Positions 22,131 through 33,734 of a stretch of DNA of 64,000 nt are shown in pieces; positions within the stretch are counted from its first letter, which is position 1, and each line of letters opens with the position of its first letter. Location of the stretch: assembly GCA_934045075.1 (NCBI GenBank), contig OW203722.1, forward strand, positions 15,298,486 through 15,362,485. Direction: 5' to 3'. This stretch comes from Yponomeuta sedellus (Eukaryota > Arthropoda > Insecta > Lepidoptera > Yponomeutidae). The notes beneath the pieces were generated by a model that made no database searches, had not been told where the DNA came from, and saw only the letters and a program-made list of their open reading frames with translations. The position numbers and the translations under genes are program-made.

Positions 22131-22334
22131 CTGTCTGTTAGCTTTTAGAATACCTATACCTCGGGCTCTAGAGTAGGCTTCGGTTTTCGCCGAAATCACA
22201 CGAGTGTAATACTACTTCCTGCTCTGTTTGAAACTTATAAAATAACAATACAAAATAACCTTACCTGTTTGCAATATAATCGGTCTACCCGATGCAGCCG
22301 TGGTACCTATATTCTAAAAGCTAACCGACTATAC
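22131..22334. mobile_element. MITE with 'gttagcttttagaata' inverted ends
   Basis: Left 'ctgtctgttagcttttagaa' at 22131 and right 'ttctaaaagctaaccgacta' ending at 22334 are inverted. The left interior ('acctcgggctctagagtagg') recurs in opposite orientation at 60263-60350. Confidence 0.65.
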
Positions 22335-22422
22335 GTTAATACTTCTTCGCGTCTTTTGACGGTTTGCCGGATAAGTGTTACAGACATTTAGAATTCATAA
22401 TTCTTGAGAGACATGAGGCCAA
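22335..22422. other. Spacer
   Basis: Nothing recognised. Confidence 0.3.
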
Positions 22423-22513
22423 TTTTTCTATATGAGGACCCCATTGAAGCTTTGCATCAATTCTAGGTATCACAATTGATGCAAAGCTTCAATGGGGTCC
22501 TCATATAGAAAAA
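22423..22513. repeat. Perfect 40-bp inverted repeat at the 5' edge of a LINE
   Basis: Arms 22423-22462 and 22474-22513 match perfectly around an 11-base spacer ('ctaggtatcac'). The right arm is LINE coding sequence that continues rightward; the left arm is its reverse complement. Confidence 0.95.
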
Positions 22514-23140
22514 ATGGCAAATAGGCTTAGCTCTGCAGCATATGCTGTTAAAACAATTAGGGAACTAACTGACGTCGCAACTGCCAGGCTTGTTTATTTT
22601 AGTTACTTCCATAGTATTATGTCCTTCTGCATACTATTGTGGGGACGGGCAGCGGACATTGAGACCATCTTCGTCCTGCAGAAAAGAGCGATCAGATTCA
22701 TCTTTATGCTAGGCGATTCGTTAAGAGATTCGTTAAGAGAATTCTTTAAAGAAACAAAAATCCTGACAGTTGCCAGCCAGTATATCTATGAAAATATTAT
22801 GTATATCAGTAAAAATATTAGTAGATTAGGTATTATTAAAACAACTATTTAATATTAGTAAAATATTATTAAAACAACTTTAAAACCGCTGGTAGCCAAC
22901 ACAATGTAAATACTAGAAATAAACATAAACTTTTGATCCCAACATATAAGCTGGCAAAGGTTAATAGGTACATCCTTCATGGGGCATTGTATACGCTTCT
23001 ACAATAAAATCCCTGAAGATATATTAAGTTTGACTGAAGCGCGGTTCAAAAAATGTGTAAAGTACACTTTGTGCCAAAAGAGCTACTATAATATTAAGGA
23101 TTATTTAGATGACAATGATGTCTGGAATTCAAGGATGTAA
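22474..23140 (+). pseudogene. Jockey-like LINE ORF2, C-terminal fragment
   Basis: Starts in the region after the reverse-transcriptase domain: LQWGPHIEKM, NRLSSAAYAVKTIREL, ARLVYFSYFHSIMSF, ILLWGRAADIE, VLQKRAIRFIF, DSLREFFKE and ILTVASQYIYENIMY. Further on, in other frames, it reads FYNKIPEDIL and ends with IKDYLDDNDVWNSRM and a TAA at 23138-23140. The catalytic domain is missing (5' truncation), and the frame breaks after about 22850. Family features are clear; the exact clade is inferred from these motifs. Confidence 0.85.
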
Positions 23141-23212
23141 AATTCACGAGTTTTGTAGAATCTGTGTAAATTCTGTTAATTAAGGAATTTGAAAAGACTA
23201 AGTTTGGAGTTT

Positions 23213-23285
23213 TTTTGTCCATTTTTTCTCCAAAATGATCCAGATTTTGAAATGGACACCTAGTTTGACTTGTAACGTTCATTTA
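23213..23285 (-). repeat. Unclassified dispersed repeat, copy 1
   Basis: Its reverse complement ('gaacgttacaagtcaaacta', 'ggtgtccatttcaaaat') matches 56881-56953. Flanks differ. Confidence 0.65.
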
Positions 23286-24278
23286 GCCGAGTATCTGCGC
23301 TACTTTCAATAAAACCTTTTAATTTCATTTCATTTCCAACTATTTCTCTATTCACTAGTAAGTAGTGTTACAATTTCAAAACAATAAACAATATGTGTAA
23401 AAAGAAGTGTTTTCTTTGACATTTCAACAAATTACATTATTATTTTTGTTAGACTGGTACCTATTTACCTTCTATCAAGGCGTTCAGAAGGCGTGCGCCA
23501 GGCCAAGTTCTCGGCCGGCCCGCGTTGTGCATATATTTTTATACACGGAGTCGGACATATTCGAGCCTTTTGTACCCCCTCTATCTTCGAAGCAAGTCAT
23601 GTGAAAATTTGCAAAGGGATTAAGGTTACCTAAAAGAAACATTGCTCCAAAGTTCATGCATTCAGTTTTAATACAACGGTTGATAAGATAATTTGAGTAT
23701 CCGAAAATAACAATTTTCGGCACTCACTCAATCTCTCACTGATGGATCATCAAGTCTAGGGTACTTCAGACTGATGAAGAGCTTTGAAGTTTGGAACATA
23801 GTGTTTAATGAGTAGACAACGCGAAAAATCGATATTCATTACAAATATACAGTGAGACCGGATTATACAGGTTCGAAGTTTTAGACAGCATATAAAGGAA
23901 ACTACCTACAAATCCTTTCTAGACCGACAAAAAGTCAATCAAAAGACCTATCTTAATTGAAATTTATATAATTTGGGAAGTGCGTCACTTAGGTAGTATG
24001 TTGGTGGGTGGTTCGAGTTGTATTTGGTAAATAAAACATCACAACATCTGAATAGACTTTTAGTTTTGAGCTCAAAACCTTATCAAACTTACAATCTATT
24101 ACAGCTCAGACGACTAACGAAGGGCTTTAGGGGTTTATTTATTTATTATTAGTCCTTAAAATATATAATACGTACGAGTATGGCCCACAATTACGCCCTG
24201 TTTGAGATATTTGCCACCAAAGGTTTGCTGGAAGAGAATGCTTCTTGCATTAAGCACGCCCTTGTACATTTACTCATG
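23286..24278. other. Intergenic DNA, no gene seen
   Basis: No frame or repeat recognised. Confidence 0.45.
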
Positions 24279-24701
24279 TAATGAGGGCTTTTCAAAGCGC
24301 CATTGAAAACAAAAAACAGAACCGCAAGTTAGCGATAGATGGTGCTGACGTCATATAATATGTCAAAATTTACATCATTTAGAAAAACGGTGAGTGCCTA
24401 TGTTTTTATAAAAATGCTCAATGCACGGGCTAGCCATTAGTTAAGACACAATTCACGTATGTATGTAATGAACAAAGTAAAAATACTTCAAAACTTTCAA
24501 ATTTCAACAGTTTCGAAACATATCTAGTTTAGCTTAGATCACAGACTACAAAGAGATGTTTAGGTTATCATAAATAATAATCTGTGCGTACAACACAAAA
24601 CGCGATAAAACGTATGATGGGTGACATTTGTTCTCCTTGCAGCGCCATCTAGTTTTTTTTAATGCAATCAACTCACAGCTGTCATTGAAAAGCCCTCATT
24701 A
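24279..24701. mobile_element. MITE with 17-bp perfect inverted ends
   Basis: Left 'taatgagggcttttcaa' (24279-24295) and right 'ttgaaaagccctcatta' (24685-24701). Further inside, 'agatggtgctg' faces 'cagcgccatct'. The terminal TA could be a Tc1/mariner-type duplication. About 420 bp, no transposase. Confidence 0.75.
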
Positions 24702-25274
24702 GTGCAATGAAGAATTAAAATAAATAAATAATATTTTACGATAGACCATTGACAAAAAACAGCGAAAATCACGTTTGTTTACCGGAGACCCCTTTATTTT
24801 TTTTATTAAATGATAGGATATCCGCTGTACTAATAACACATTGTATATTCTGTAAAAAAAATACTGACTACCTATATATATAAATAATTGCGAAGTAATA
24901 AGGTCACGTTTGGCACCCTTCGGGTACGGAACCTTAAAAAGTGAAGTGGTACGAAACCCTTTGTAGGCGAGTCTGAGTCCCACGTGGCTGGTTTTTTTTT
25001 ATGAAGCGGATAAAATAATATCTACGAGTACACTCTAGTTTCAAGAAATAAATAATTAAAAGAAAGTGAAGACAAGTTAATCGCCTTAACTATTTTGTGC
25101 ATACTTAGGTACAGTCTGAACTAATCAACAAAATCACGGCGATTTAATTGAGGACAATTCGTGTCTGTTTTAATGGCCGGTCGGCCACGGAGTTTTTTTC
25201 TTAAATAATCATTATATCAAGATTTTCAAAAAAAGGTCTAGCCGATTCTCAAAAAGTATAATAATAATATATAC
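24702..25274. other. Intergenic DNA with a 'ggtacggaacctta' repeat scrap
   Basis: Bases 24900-24945 ('cacccttcgggtacggaacc') belong to a widespread repeat end also seen at 51955-51975 and, inverted, at 50015-50026. No gene. Confidence 0.4.
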
Positions 25275-25350
25275 ATTGCGCTATGGCACTCATTAGGGGA
25301 GGGCTATGTCCAGCAGTGGACTAATATAGCCTGAAGAAGAAGAAGATAAT
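25275..25350 (+). repeat. RTE-like LINE 3' tail with simple-sequence end
   Basis: 'ttaggggagggctatgtcca' and 'gcagtggactaatatagcct' followed by (GAA)n(TAA)n at 25323-25358. The frame ALIRGGLCPAVD can be read across it, as at 42330. Confidence 0.65.
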
Positions 25351-25390
25351 AATAATAAAACTGTGAATTTGTCAAAACTATCATATAAAC

Positions 25391-25605
25391 AGTTAAGGTT
25401 TCAACGTGGCCGCGAAATGCGGAGAGCCACGCGGTCGTCACCGTACATTTTAAAAACTAAGCGTTGCGAAGACATGATAAAGAACATTATAGAATTAAAA
25501 AAAATTGTAAGGGAAAATATTATTTTTAATAAGTTTTAACTACCTCCGTGGCCGCACGGTTCTTCGCGTTTCGATGGTGCGGCCACATTCAAACCCTAAT
25601 AACTT
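25391..25605. mobile_element. Small foldback/MITE with imperfect inverted ends
   Basis: 'agttaaggtttcaacgtggc' at 25391 faces the inverse of 'gcggccacattcaaacccta' near 25580-25599. Arms about 30-40 bp with mismatches. Confidence 0.4.
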
Positions 25606-27164
25606 TTTAACTCTACTGTAAATCCGCCACTGGTAGCGCTGAGTAGTGCATTTAATAAATCTGTACTTATCAAGCTCGCTCGAGTAGATGATACAGTACT
25701 ACAAACATCCAGGGTTGTCCATTAGCGGGGAAGCCCCCAAACTAGGAGAATTCCAACTGAATTGGGGATTCTGTGGGGATTGGCACTTTTCGTGGATTTT
25801 AACACATTATCATTAGGTAATTGAATTATATTAAGCTTATTTACCGTTGGTTTGACAGTTCAACTGTTATCTTCGAGTATATGTATCATCGTGCTGAGCA
25901 AGCTGCGACTGATTTAGTTTCAGAATTAAAGCCAATGAAAGCGGAAGGGCGCTGCCGCCGCCGAGTCGCCGGCGTTGCATCCAATTGAGTCAATTGAACA
26001 CATAACTAGATAAGAATAAATGGACGCAAAAAAACTTTAAATGTAAGATAAACTCGTTACCTCGCTGTCTTCTGCCAAGAAATGAGATCTCGTTCTCATC
26101 TATGTGCTTGGAACGTCTGTAAGTCATTTCATAATACAAAGGGGAATTACGGTTCCCATTAGTTGAAAGTCATAACTTCATAAGCGTGCTTATAATTATA
26201 GTATCGACGTTGGTTGCTTGGAGGGGCTCGTATTTACAAGTTTCACCCTTTCCAAAAGTTGTCGAATAAACAGCGAACTCGTCAACTTGAATGCGTAATT
26301 AATTTCAGTTTGTTTTCAGCAGTGCGAAAAATCCCCCAAAAACGATTTTGAGGCGAATCCAAGGAACTTTGTTACTGACCGCAACTAAAAGTTTTTGGTC
26401 CCCATTTGCTATAACTATTGGTTTGATACTATTCCCGAAATTTGTTTAGTTCTTAAAGTAAACCGCCTGACACGCTGATTCTCACGAACTTCCTGTCGGA
26501 CTTAAAGTTAGAGCTTGCAAAATAACGCGCACCCATTTAATGCTATTTGGCAGCTTCAAATTTGTCCCTACTGAGAACAATGCACAAAAAAAATTCTTTT
26601 ATAATAATTATGAAGGATAAAAAGCAATCATGGTGCTAAAAAGCAATCATTTTTATAATTTTATAGGTCTTTTTGTAAAACTAAAACTTTTGCTTCACGT
26701 TAAAACGTGCGACTCGCGTCGTCGTGCTACCTAAGCTTTTATTACATTGTACCTAACAACATTCAAGTGCAGGAAAAGCTTTCCTGAAGCGAGTTATAAA
26801 ATGCACCGATAATAGAATCGGAATGTATTCATAGTGGTGAGCAACAGGTCCGAGATGAAAGCGGAAGGGTGGACGACTGCGTCAATTGGTACAATTGGCA
26901 GTAATTGCTGACAGTGCGCGGGCGCGACCAACTGTCGCCTGTTGCCACCGATATTTTGCTTTGAACACCAGATGTTACTAGACTACACTTAGAACAATTA
27001 AACTCCACGCCCGAGTATCTAGGAAATCCATAGGTCACCAGCCAGTAGGTAATATTTGCACGGGTTCGCGGCCGCGGTCCAAGTGACTACAATTGCTCGT
27101 TATAAGTAATTGCCTATGGACGCCGCCAAACATTATAGAACACTATCCTGCCTGATTATATTCT
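25606..27164. other. Intergenic DNA, no gene seen
   Basis: Moderately AT-rich, no recognised repeat or coding frame above about 70 codons. Confidence 0.45.
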
Positions 27165-27336
27165 TTTTAATGCACTAACCCGTGCTAAGGACAACTTTAA
27201 AAATCTATTTAGGGGCTAAAAATTCCACCCATGCCCATGCCGGGATTCAAACTTGCGACCACGGACAGCCAGTGGTCGCGGATCGAATCCCGGCATGGGT
27301 GGAATTTTTAGCCTCTATATAGATTTTTAAAACTAT
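27165..27336. repeat. tRNA-headed SINE, head-to-head pair
   Basis: Left copy (minus): 'ttttaatgcactaacccgtg' to 'ctaaaaattccacccatgcc' and 'gggattcaaacttgcgac'. Right copy (plus): 'agccagtggtcgcgg' to 'ggaatttttagcctcta'. The two B-box regions face each other, so the whole is a long imperfect palindrome. Confidence 0.65.
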
Positions 27337-27514
27337 CCTGCCTGTGTAAAGTTGACGCTCCGAAATAAACGTAAAGACGCAACGAGTTGACATAACATTA
27401 CTCAACAGCGCATCTAGTTTCAACGGCTAATAATAACGGGTAGATAATGTAAGAGGCGATGGATTAGTTGGTTAATAATAAATAATGCACGTAGGCATTC
27501 ACGACTGGTATACT

Positions 27515-27600
27515 GTGAACATGCGCGGGCGCAAGGCGACGCGGAAGTACGCACACTTCCGGGTGCGCCGCCATCTTGTCTGTCCTCTTATTGGATCTAT
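27515..27600. promoter_or_regulatory. Housekeeping-type promoter candidate
   Basis: Within 80 bp: NRF1-like 'catgcgcgggcgc' (about 27520), ETS-type 'ggaagt' and 'acttccggg' (27543, 27555), YY1-type 'gccgccatcttg' (27567-27578) and an inverted CCAAT (27590-27594). This combination is typical of TATA-less animal promoters. No linked coding exon could be shown. Confidence 0.38.
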
Positions 27601-28859
27601 TCGTGTGGCTCCTACACAACATCCCAGCAAGTAGTATTTGTCTTAGGTTAGGCAGGATAACTAACTTATCAGCCCTAATGTTCGTACGTCACTTAATTTG
27701 GCCAAACGTTGTTGAAACTAACTTACGTGATGATGACAGTCCGACCGTTTGGTGGTCAAAATTGCGTAGCTTCTAGGCTTGTTAGTTTAGCAGTTCCTTA
27801 ACGCCTACGAGCAGGTTGCTAACTTACATATTCGCTTTTTTATCCGATTACAAAATTTACAGTCTTTTCTTGATCATGCAATCATTTTAACTATTTGCAT
27901 AATTCTCGGCGTAAGCGCACATGAGCCGTAATAGTGAGTAACTAACTCCCTCTCCTTCTAATTACGGAACAACTTGGCGGAACAAAAAGAGATGACCCAG
28001 TTTCGGGACCGGTCGCGCGAGATCGGGTGCGCGCCGCGTTGCAACTTGCATTATTGCATGCGCATCGCATTACATAGGATGAGGTTATGCGCTGCGTGAA
28101 CTGTACACCTAACGGAGCTACAGATGTGTGTGAATGTGAATTTTCTCGCCCTAAAAGTGTTTTTGCCCACTTTTTCCGTTTCTGCAATGCGGCACCGGGA
28201 CTTGTGCAATGGTTGAATTACTCCGCGCTCGATCTTACTATGTTACATATTTAGGTCCTGAGAAAAAGTTTTTGTTTCGAAGACAGTCATCGCAACATTG
28301 AATACAATTTTTGTAGATCATACCTGCCACATCAGCTACCTTATCTCTAAAAGGTAAATTATGTCATTCCCCCGTGTCATAATAATAATAATGCTAGATT
28401 GTTTCGTTAGGCAAGCAATTAGCTTAGGTAATCTACGTTAGGAGGTATTATACTTTAGTAGTCAAATAAGTGGTAATAAATAAGTACCTAAGCCTAGCTA
28501 GCATAAGAAAATGCATACGAGATCGATCAATATTTTCATGTAGAGCAACATTTTTCTTTTGCTGTTTTATCTGGCAGACTGGTAAATATTTTGCATATGT
28601 GTCTATTTTCCATTTATTTAAATGTTTGGCACCTCCGGTTCTGCTTCTATTGTAATTTCATTGAATTTATCTTTATGATGTCCTAATTATACATAGGTAC
28701 TAGGCTTTTTAAGTATCAGTATTTTGTCATGATTACGCAAGTGTTGCTGATAAATCGAGGGCTTCTTATTAGCTTAGGTAGGTAGTTACTTAAGCTCTCG
28801 GCGAAAAAGTGCGACCTAAATATTGAACCAAACCAGTCCTAGGTAAGTCAGATAACCGC
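27601..28859. other. Intergenic or intronic DNA, no gene seen
   Basis: Short frames only. A CpG-richer patch at 28000-28060 has no specific words. Confidence 0.4.
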
Positions 28860-29120
28860 TTGTCTGTCCAACATTTAGCGTATGGTGCGCCTGCGCCGGC
28901 ATTTAGGTTGGCGCAGGCTAGCTAGCCTACGTAATCCCGCCGCAACGGCACTTCCTGAAGGTGGTGCAAGCGACGCGCGAATGTCGGCCGAGCATTTCGC
29001 GCCACTTTCGTAACGCGTTGTATTGCGTGGTGCGGCGACCGGCCCCCTCGCCTGGCCCGCAGGAAGTAAAAGTTCGAAGGTAAGAAAGTAGGTCTCCGCT
29101 GTAATTGGCAACGTGCCTGC
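28860..29120. other. CpG-rich patch
   Basis: High GC with several overlapping minus-strand frames (66-90 codons), which is what GC-rich DNA gives by chance. Contains the imperfect hairpin 'gtgcgcctgcgccggcattt' / 'aggttggcgcaggc' at about 28885-28918. Confidence 0.3.
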
Positions 29121-31739
29121 ATATAGATGGTGCTGATATAGGTTGCATTATATGCACCTGCTCACCACGCTGGGTGCCTCTATTTTGTATATATATCACA
29201 AAAACTCCCAGAGAGAGGTATCGGTATGTACCAAGGCTTACTATCTACGCATTTTCAAATTAAGCTCAAAGAAATGCAACCTTAAAAGCCTTAATACAAA
29301 CCGAGATAATGTCATAATTGCTGCAAACGTAAGAGAACATGTCATATCAGTTGGTCGGACATTAATTGCAGCTTAGTACCTATCGATAAAGCGCCAAGTA
29401 TGTTGCTCACGCTGAACCTACCGGGTGTGACATAACTGCGCTGGACTCTGCGCCGGTGACCCAATCCACGTGCTCCGTGACATAACCGTACCGGCGCAGA
29501 GGCAGTCCGTGAACTGGGCCAAGATGCGCCGAAACTAATTTCTTGCGCAAGCAGGCAACCAATTAAAACCGCAGACCGCAAAAAATAGTTTAGTATTTTA
29601 GTTTTTACGCCTTTTGTCTTAAAACACCTGGTGGAAGTTGGGCTCAATTTAACGCTCAGGCAAAATCCACGTAAAAAATCCTGGTAATTCAAAAAGATCC
29701 TTTCCAGGGAACTGTTCAAGAAACCAAAGAAATTTAAAACCACAAGAAGATTGCCTCAACACACAGGAAGCCGATGCAGGCGCGCACAAGCGCAACCGAA
29801 GAAATTGGGCGGCACTGCGGGGCGGTCGGCGGTCGTGTCTGCAACGCAATTGAGGAAGCGCCGCTGCTATCTGATGGGCTTGCAACATAGACTTCGCGTT
29901 CCGCCACCGCAGTCCGGTGCTCGAGCCTTGCGAAACGTTCAGGCATTTGCGGATATTAAACTGAAACGCATTCACTAGACGTGATCAGAAGGCAAATCTG
30001 GAATCTCGATTGAAAAATATTTGTGGTCTTCCACTTCGGAGCTTAAAGTTCTGCAACGAAACTTACGACATCGATCATAAAAGTTCTATTTGATTCGATG
30101 GCCGTGCTTGCATTGCACAATTTGGAGGTAAATACGAAGAGAATTATTCGAGCACACGCAAACTAAGCTGAAATTACAGTCTGGCTGCGCCTTAACGCAC
30201 ACAAGGCGAGCAGTGAGTGAGAGGTGTGTCAACAGGTAGTATGTGGTTATCTAGTGCGGTGTAGAAATTGGACTTACGCTGTGCATTTCGGCAATAGAGG
30301 AAACAACACCAATGATCCGGGGATTGCAACACCTAGCCATGGTTGGTCTACTAACAACCAGCTAGTTTCGCTTAAAGACATCACAATTCTAGCAAAGAAT
30401 TACCCAAATTAAAGTCTTAACAGCATAAATATGGATATCGGGAATTCGAGTACTTGGAGATTAAATCAATGCGTGATCCAAATCGCAGTATTTTGCCACT
30501 ACTATAATTACGTGAGAAGCAACGAGCATACGATATGGACATGATAATAATCTCGTCACTGCCTGTACAAAGGGTGTTATCTTGTGCGGTGATGCAAGCA
30601 ACCTGCTCCATCCAACAACGGGTAGCTGGAGGGAGGAAACTTTGGTCGACGTCAAAGGCGACCGGAAACAGGAAACGCGGTAAGGGTTAGAGCGGAGACG
30701 GTTCCCGTTTCCTCGGGAAGCATGGCGCCAGGAAGGTGGGAGATAAATAAACCGACTCCATATTGCCGGATGCCCCGCGATCGATGTACTTATATTCGTT
30801 CGGTTTTGCATGCTCGCTACATACGACTTCCGTTTCCTGTTTGCTTTCAGTTTCAGGCAGGAAGTTGGCGAAACATAAAATCCAGCATCCATAAACTTGT
30901 TTCTGAATATTTCTATTAAAAATACCGACTGTCGACGGTAGGTATCATGCTGCAAATAGCGATAAACGCTTGTAGGTACTTATTTAATAATCAAATGCGT
31001 CCACTTCGCACTCTTTGTTTTTTTATCTTTTCCTTTGGTTTTCCGCAACAGAAGATACATGAGGAAATCTACAAGGAAACATCACATATCTGTCCTACTG
31101 CAATCGATAACGCACGTGAGACTTTGGAATGAAAATGTACCTACAGACAAAACGCGAAATATGTTCATTATGTAACAAACCACAAATTGAGGAGACTGAA
31201 AATTAAAACGCATTAAGGTACAATATGGACACAAAACTGGTCAAATTATTTTCAAGCAAACAGGCTTACTGGGAAACGCAAGTATTTATAAATTAATTAC
31301 GAACACCTGCTCTTGTAGTAGGTACAATGTGATCATAAGGAAGGAAACATGTTGGTATTTGGTGAGCCGAGTCTGACCGGTTCCGCAAGTGTTATTCCAA
31401 ACTCGAGATGCCTTTTGCTGGACTTCCCGAACGCTAATTGTATTTTTGTTCGATTCTTTGTGTTTTTGTGCTGCAAAATCAGAAGTTTATATGTTAAACG
31501 CATCATGCCTGTGTGTATGTCCGTCCCTGTCAGAAACGTAACTTACATTTCCCTACCTACTTAGGTATCTAATGAAAACATCACAAGATCTGTTATTTCG
31601 AATTACGTAGGTATTATCAAATTCATGAATTAAATATCCATTATATTAAGAAAGAAGCCGCCATCGCCACCGCCACAGTCTGACCACACGGAGGGGTCAA
31701 TGTCAATCCTTTTGACCAATTTAACTTGACCGTTTTGTG
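29121..31739. other. Intergenic DNA, no supported gene
   Basis: GC-richer at 29435-29960 and 30590-30860. The longest frame, 164 codons at 30461-30955 on the minus strand, shows no domain, no Lys/Glu-rich coding bias and no neighbours, so it is not called. A few 'ggaaac' words cluster near 30660-30720 and 30820-30850. Confidence 0.4.
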
Positions 31740-31855
31740 GACGAAGCCAGAGGTTCGTCAGGATCGTCGCAAGGGGCAAACCCTGTTCTCTTCCTGCCCC
31801 TCTTGTTCTCCTCCTACCCCTCCGGGATTCCGTCGTGATCTTATGTGATTTAATG
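31740..31855. repeat. Repeat scrap ('gcaaaccctgttctc' family)
   Basis: 'ggggcaaaccctgttctctt' and 'ctacccctccgggattccgt' resemble LINE 3' untranslated wording common in lepidopteran intergenic DNA. Family not certain. Confidence 0.3.
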
Positions 31856-32325
31856 TAACTTGCTTGGCCGTCAAGAAATATATCGGATTTTTTGAATCTC
31901 TACGGCGCGAGTGATATTTGACGATTCAAGTTTAAAAGATTTTACCTTTATGAAAACAAGGCAGCGTATGGACCAACGAAAAATTGTTGTAGGTATAAAT
32001 AATTGGTGTTATTAAAATAACGGAAAACCGGAAAATCGTTTCTTCATTTAAAGTTATTCAGCCAGCAAACGTTTTAGTTTATCAGCAAATTTGTGTTTTT
32101 TTTTCTATATAATTTTTAAATGAATGAGTGAACTCATTCTTTTGTGTGAAAATAAAAGTAAGTGGATTCTCAATCATTGCTGTTTAATTATCACATATTA
32201 TTTATTGCAAACTATAGATTCTAAAAATAATTAATATGTACCTAATTATCGGTACTGAAGAAACGGATTTTTAATTTGCCTTAATTCAAAAACACGTTAA
32301 ATTCATATTCCGTATAAACATTTTA
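31856..32325. other. AT-rich intergenic DNA
   Basis: Nothing recognised. Confidence 0.45.
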
Positions 32326-32436
32326 TGACTGTGGCAGACACTAGCTTATGCCTGCAACTTCATGACTGTGGCAGACACTAGCTTATGCCTGCAACTTCAT
32401 GACTGTGGCAGACACTACCTTATGCCTGCAACTTTA
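32326..32436. repeat. Tandem repeat, three 37-bp units
   Basis: Units at 32326, 32363 and 32400, each starting 'tgactgtggcagacacta'. Units 1 and 2 are identical; unit 3 differs at two bases. Confidence 0.95.
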
Positions 32437-32965
32437 TACGCGTACCTATATGATTATTTTTAAAAATGAGGTGTTCAATCGTCAGCATCTTTTTTTTGTT
32501 CCCTGATTACGTACTTCAAGCCGCGTCGACCGATTTGGAGAATTCTTGTTTGGTTTGAAAAGGTAGATATCCCGTACCTACTCACCAAGTCCGGATCTGG
32601 CGATGGGATCCTGGAGGAATCGAGGGGACTCTTTAATTTTAAAGGCACACTTGAAGCGATTTCAAAACGCAAAAACAAAGAAATAATTTAAACGAATGTG
32701 ACCTTTAGGTAAATTCGATCTAGATGTTGCAGAAATATATTTAGGAGTTGGTTCCCAAAATGTACCTACTGGTCTTGTAACTTGACACCGGCTCAAAGTA
32801 CCTATACCTCCGCAATACCTACATCGAATTTAAAGGTCATCTTCGTTTCAATTATATCTGTTTTTTTGTTGTAGGTATTATTTTGAAGTCGGTCTTATTG
32901 AAAAAATATGTTTCACAATTTTTTGTGTTTTTTTTATTTTTGCCTTTTTTTTGGGAGGTATTGAG
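32437..32965. other. Intergenic DNA, no gene seen
   Basis: Short frames without motifs. Confidence 0.4.
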
Positions 32966-33092
32966 GTACTTGTATGTTCGTAAGAAGTCATGGCTCAGAA
33001 ACATAAAGGAGTGGACGGATGTAGCCAGCGTGGAAGACTGCTTCGCCAAGCTACATTATTGGAGAGGCTCAGAAAGAAATAGAAGGTGATTT
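32966..33092 (+). pseudogene. LINE ORF2 C-terminal scrap
   Basis: The frame reads KKSWLRNIKEWTDVASVEDCF, close to the RSWLRNIREWT...SVEELF ending known to me from insect LINE reverse-transcriptase proteins. It stops at the end of the fragment. The preceding codons are T-rich and not homologous. Confidence 0.45.
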
Positions 33093-33734
33093 TCCGATTT
33101 CAAAGTTAATATATTGACTTTTAGTAACCCTCCCACGTTTTGGATGTTAATGGATATTCTGTTCATCCTGGATACCATGTATTTATGGATCGCCTTTATT
33201 TTCTAAGGAAGAACGTTGAGACCCCAACTAACTGCACGCCTGCAAATATACCATTGCGTATGGATACCGGTTGTAATATTCAAAGCGCTATAATATAATA
33301 CAAGTAGTTCCCTTCACCAGCCACGTTTACCTAGCAAAGATGTAGGTAAGTAGTCAATGTGCAATCCTTCCGCGTTAATAAATAGCCACTAAAGCTGGCG
33401 ACACTGTCCATGACCTATTACTAGGTTATCATGTCTTATTGATCAGCATTATATTTTGGGGACTTACATAACTGTAAGGTCGTATTTAGAAAAACGCAAT
33501 TCCTCTTAAACACCCGCCAAAGACAGTTTATTTAATTTGAGGTTTCGTTTTTCTATACCCCATACGTTTATACCTATATACAGACTATTTAGAAAAACTG
33601 TCTGTGAGGAGTGTTTTTAGGAATCGTATATTTTTAAATTTAGAACGTCTGTTTCTACGACATACTCGTACATGTGCTATAAGGATTTTCCTAAGTGTCG
33701 TTATTTTATTGTGAGGTAGCAAGTAAAGGCACTT
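33093..33734. other. Intergenic DNA, no gene seen
   Basis: Nothing recognised. Confidence 0.4.

Noticed and set aside
29342..29743. 133-codon minus-strand frame
   Set aside because: In a CpG-rich segment with several overlapping frames; no motif.
30461..30955. 164-codon minus-strand frame
   Set aside because: No recognisable domain, no supporting splice or promoter context, amino-acid order looks random. Long for chance but not supported.
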